NCBI GenBank assembly: GCA_017623265.1
Contig: JAGAPM010000256.1
Span: 1-17,068, forward strand
DNA: 17,068 nt
From: Lentisphaeria bacterium
GTDB lineage: Bacteria; Verrucomicrobiota; Lentisphaeria; Victivallales; UBA1829
Direction: 5' to 3'
The translations under genes were made by a program, and so were the position numbers. Shown here piece by piece: positions 14,882 to 17,068 of the stretch (positions are counted from its first letter, which is position 1; each line of letters opens with the position of its first letter). A model generated the notes under the pieces. The model made no database searches and was not told the DNA's origin. It saw only the letters and a program-made list of their open reading frames with translations.

Positions 14882-15861
14882 AAATCCCGTCATGCGGAAA
14901 TTGGATCTGGCAGAAAGATACCGATCCTGCAGTCCTGCTGCCGTGGTTTTCCGGCGGAACGGTCCGGGATGGTTTGGAAGTTAAGCGGAACGCCTGCCGT
15001 ACTGTTTATCTTGTGACCGCCGGAGACGGAACAAAATATTATGCAAAGTTGGAGCGGACTGCTTGCGTGTGGTTCCGCAACAAAGCAAAGATTGAGTTTG
15101 AAGCGGGCAGAATGCTGCAGAAGGCAGGGATCCCCTGTGTGGAGTTTGTTGCCTGCGGCAGGCGGGGACTTCATGAAACGGTTCTTGTCTCCAGAGCGAT
15201 AGAAAATGCGGTGGATGCCCGGGAATATTTTTTCTCGATAGCAGCCCATGATCCGGTCAGACGGCAGAATTTTTTGAACACCCTTACGCTTCTGCAGCAG
15301 AAAATGAGGGTAAATGGGATCCGTCACCGGGATTTTCATGCCGGTAATATTCTTGTCCGGGAGGAAGGCAGCGGCGATTGTACGCTTCTTTTTGTGGACC
15401 CGGTTGCGGTTTCACATTCAAACCGTGCGGATGATTTTGAACTTGCCCGGATCCTGAATGATTTTTCGCCGCTGCTTACTGATACAGAAGCGCTTGTTCT
15501 TGCCGGAAATGATCCGGATCTGCTGGCACTTGTTGTTGCGGACCGGAAAGAAAAATGCTGTCGGGAATGGGAGAAACGGAAGGCGCAGATCCTTTCCGGA
15601 AAATCCAAGTTTTCCTGTATGGTCACCAGTGCCGATGGACGGGCTTTTGAGGTCGCCTCCACTCCATGGTACAAACCGGGAAAAATGCCGGATGATCTTG
15701 AAAATCTCTCTTTCGAAACACTTCCTGCAGATGTGGCGGAAGCCCGCTGGCTTGCCATGTTCCGGGCGCGTCTGGAAGGCAGCAAGGCGGATCAGGATTA
15801 TCTGCTGCGTGAAAAATGCGGTGTGCAGACACGCCTTTACTACCGGAAGAACGGAATGTAA
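14878..15861 (+). CDS. Second Kdo-kinase/WaaP-like kinase of the ftsAZ operon
   Basis: The 327-residue protein is another member of the lipopolysaccharide kinase-like group and keeps the key residues: Lys57 in YYAKLE, HRDFHAGN (His150, Asp152, Asn157) and FVDPVAV with Asp174. After the kinase core, about 110 residues (from roughly 215) have no motif I recognise; they include WEKRKAQIL and a C-terminal LREKCGVQTRLYYRK. GGAGG lies 8 bases before ATG 14878, and the start overlaps the upstream kinase stop as ATGA. It ends the five-gene run. The low identity by eye to its neighbour suggests an old duplication with different substrates rather than a recent copy. Confidence 0.8.
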   Translation: MKIPSCGNWIWQKDTDPAVLLPWFSGGTVRDGLEVKRNACRTVYLVTAGDGTKYYAKLERTACVWFRNKAKIEFEAGRMLQKAGIPCVEFVACGRRGLHETVLVSRAIENAVDAREYFFSIAAHDPVRRQNFLNTLTLLQQKMRVNGIRHRDFHAGNILVREEGSGDCTLLFVDPVAVSHSNRADDFELARILNDFSPLLTDTEALVLAGNDPDLLALVVADRKEKCCREWEKRKAQILSGKSKFSCMVTSADGRAFEVASTPWYKPGKMPDDLENLSFETLPADVAEARWLAMFRARLEGSKADQDYLLREKCGVQTRLYYRKNGM

Positions 15862-15879
15862 GAAAATCCGGTTTTTTGC

Positions 15880-15907
15880 TTGAAATCCGTTTTTTGCGTG
15901 CTATATT
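15880..15907 (+). promoter_or_regulatory. Promoter of the orphan membrane protein gene
   Basis: TTGAAA (15880-15885), a 16-base spacer and TATATT (15902-15907), with TGC directly before the -10 (extended type), give a leader of about 56 bases. The promoter overlaps an imperfect direct repeat, AAATCCGGTTTTTTGC then AAATCCGTTTTTTGC (15865-15897), that might bind a regulator. Confidence 0.6.
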
Positions 15908-15969
15908 CCCCTTGTTGCTCTATAAAGATAAAATCAAAACAGAATCAGACAGAACCGGAGGTTTGGATC

Positions 15970-16947
15970 ATGACGCTTTCCATGTGGCAGATAATTTTTG
16001 CATTTGTATTTCTTTTTTGTGCAGCCGGATCGATTTTTCATGCAATGCGTTCCCGGAAAATGCAATCAACGTACTGTTCTGTCGGTTTTCTCGGTATCCT
16101 TCTGGTTGTGGTGATGCCCGGCTGGTTCACTGCCATTTGCGCATTGATCGGTGTGATCGGGATTTGTATCTTCATCAGTGGAAAAAGCAGTGGAAATTTC
16201 CGGAAGAGTGTCACCGGTATGATCCTTCTGGTCTGCGGGCTGGTTGCATTTCTGATCGGTCGTGCCTTCATGGGACCCGATGATGATGAAACATTACGCT
16301 GGAAACTGCAGCAGTACGGTTTGTCTCAGTACGAAAAATTGGGGCGGTATGCGAAAGAACAGTATCCGGATAAAAGCGTGATGGCGGTTGTTCCGGAAAA
16401 TATGCCTGAACGGCAGAAAGAGTTTTTGAAGGCGTTCGAGAAGGGATACGGCAGTTCGATCGATGTGGTTGAACAGGGAAATTTTGATTACAACCGGTTC
16501 CGTGAGGAAAATGCCGGATTGGACAGAGATACATACGAGGAAAAACTTCAGGAGGCAAAGCAGGAATTCAGCCTGGAGAACATGTTCCAGTCCAGCGAAA
16601 TGCAGGGGGCAGAAGTTGTCCTGCTGCTTACGGGGTTGTCCGGAAAACGGTTGGAGTGTCTGGATACACTGAACAGTCTGAAAAAGGCTTCCAAGATTCT
16701 GTTGATCCCGGCGGATTTTGCAGGCAGAAAAAATGTACTCAGTCCCTATATCCGGGAAGGTCAGATTGGCGCATTGGTGATGATGAATGCGGATTCCTCC
16801 ATCCAGAACGATGTGCCGGAGAATATGGAAGAAGCATTTGCGTCACGGTATGTGCTTGTGACTGCTGAAAATATTGATGCGATGCTGGAAGATCCCAAAT
16901 ATCGCGTTCTTCTGTTTGATGATGAAGCAGGACAAAACGAGGAATGA
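15970..16947 (+). CDS. Membrane protein of unknown function with a C-terminal soluble domain
   Basis: I do not recognise this 325-residue protein. The N-terminal 100 residues hold three or four membrane helices (about 6-25, 36-70 as one long or two short helices, and 82-99). The remainder is soluble: an alternating strand/helix pattern (SVMAVVPENMPERQKEF, AEVVLLLTGLSG, SKILLIPADFAG, IGALVMMNAD, SRYVLVTAENID) suggests a Rossmann-like or periplasmic-binding-like fold, interrupted by a charged helical part near 160-200. GGAGG at 15957-15961 sits 8 bases before ATG 15970, so the longer open frame upstream is not used. It has its own promoter and is followed after 41 bases by a Clp-type gene. No function is proposed. 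Confidence 0.8.
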   Translation: MTLSMWQIIFAFVFLFCAAGSIFHAMRSRKMQSTYCSVGFLGILLVVVMPGWFTAICALIGVIGICIFISGKSSGNFRKSVTGMILLVCGLVAFLIGRAFMGPDDDETLRWKLQQYGLSQYEKLGRYAKEQYPDKSVMAVVPENMPERQKEFLKAFEKGYGSSIDVVEQGNFDYNRFREENAGLDRDTYEEKLQEAKQEFSLENMFQSSEMQGAEVVLLLTGLSGKRLECLDTLNSLKKASKILLIPADFAGRKNVLSPYIREGQIGALVMMNADSSIQNDVPENMEEAFASRYVLVTAENIDAMLEDPKYRVLLFDDEAGQNEE

Positions 16948-16988
16948 TACTGGCTGCCGGCCGGTTCCTTACAGAAAGAGTTTGATTT

Positions 16989-17068
16989 ATGTCTCAAGAA
17001 TTTTATGATGATCCCCTGAAGGATTGTCTGGAACATTTCACACCCCGTGCAATGCAGGCATTGAAAAA
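16989..17068 (+). CDS. Start of a Clp-family AAA+ unfoldase (3' truncated by window)
   Basis: Twenty-six codons are visible before the window ends. The segment LEHFTPRAMQALK resembles the first helix of the Clp N domain (FTxRAxxALxxA) found in ClpA, ClpB and ClpC, preceded by a short extra N-terminus, MSQEFYDDPLKDC. Clp unfoldases feed proteins to ClpP or dissolve aggregates. Which type this is cannot be told from so little sequence. AGAAAGAG lies about 8 bases upstream of the ATG as a weak ribosome-binding site, and co-transcription with the membrane protein gene is likely. Confidence 0.6.
   Translation, partial: MSQEFYDDPLKDCLEHFTPRAMQALK

Noticed and set aside
16948..16988. CCGGCCGG-containing stretch between the membrane protein and Clp-type genes as a terminator
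   Set aside because: The palindrome is too short to form a loop-bearing stem, and no T-run follows.
1..17068. CRISPR arrays, tRNA or rRNA genes, insertion sequences, phage genes
   Set aside because: Reading both strands, I found no spaced repeats, tRNA-like cloverleaf, transposase motif or integrase; coding genes fill almost all of the window.

Overview
The window is a stretch of bacterial chromosome, dense in genes and moderately GC-rich, with no RNA gene, mobile element or CRISPR array that I can see. The divergent ftsA-ftsZ pair, several Kdo-kinase/WaaP-like kinases (lipid A-containing outer membrane), lipoproteins, a eukaryotic-type Ser/Thr kinase, and a possible PVC-style sigma-factor start together suggest the PVC superphylum, most likely Lentisphaerota (Victivallis-like). 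That assignment is inference from gene content.

Layout. 1-1167 (+): the 3' end of an RlmI-like rRNA methyltransferase gene overlaps mutY. 1168-1354: a convergent gap with a stem-loop, a sigma70-like minus-strand promoter and what looks like the first 18 codons of a broken sigma-factor gene. 6591-1355 (-): a six-gene run of orphan lipoprotein, yicC, cysE (serine acetyltransferase), yggS (PLP homeostasis), a ketopantoate reductase gene broken by an in-frame TAG, and a Kdo-kinase-like gene lacking the catalytic Asp. 9000-6715 (-): a membrane Ser/Thr kinase with an N-terminal zinc ribbon. 9001-9212: a divergent promoter region. 9213-10496 (+): tyrS with a textbook terminator. 10670-15861 (+): a tightly overlapping five-gene operon of ftsA, a divergent ftsZ, an M28/glutaminyl-cyclase-like exported protein and two more Kdo-kinase-like proteins. 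15970-16947 (+): an orphan membrane protein with its own promoter. From 16989 (+): the start of a Clp-type AAA+ gene, cut by the window end.

The most interesting part is 10670-15861. FtsA keeps its whole fold and a C-terminal amphipathic helix. FtsZ keeps every region of the fold and a recognisable FtsA-binding C-terminal peptide, but its catalytic T7 loop and its tubulin signature are altered. Every junction in this operon overlaps by 1 to 4 bases, which suggests that the cytoskeletal pair and the envelope-modifying enzymes are made together. A second theme is decay at the left: a sigma-gene stub, a dead-looking kinase and an amber-interrupted panE lie within 1.3 kb of each other.
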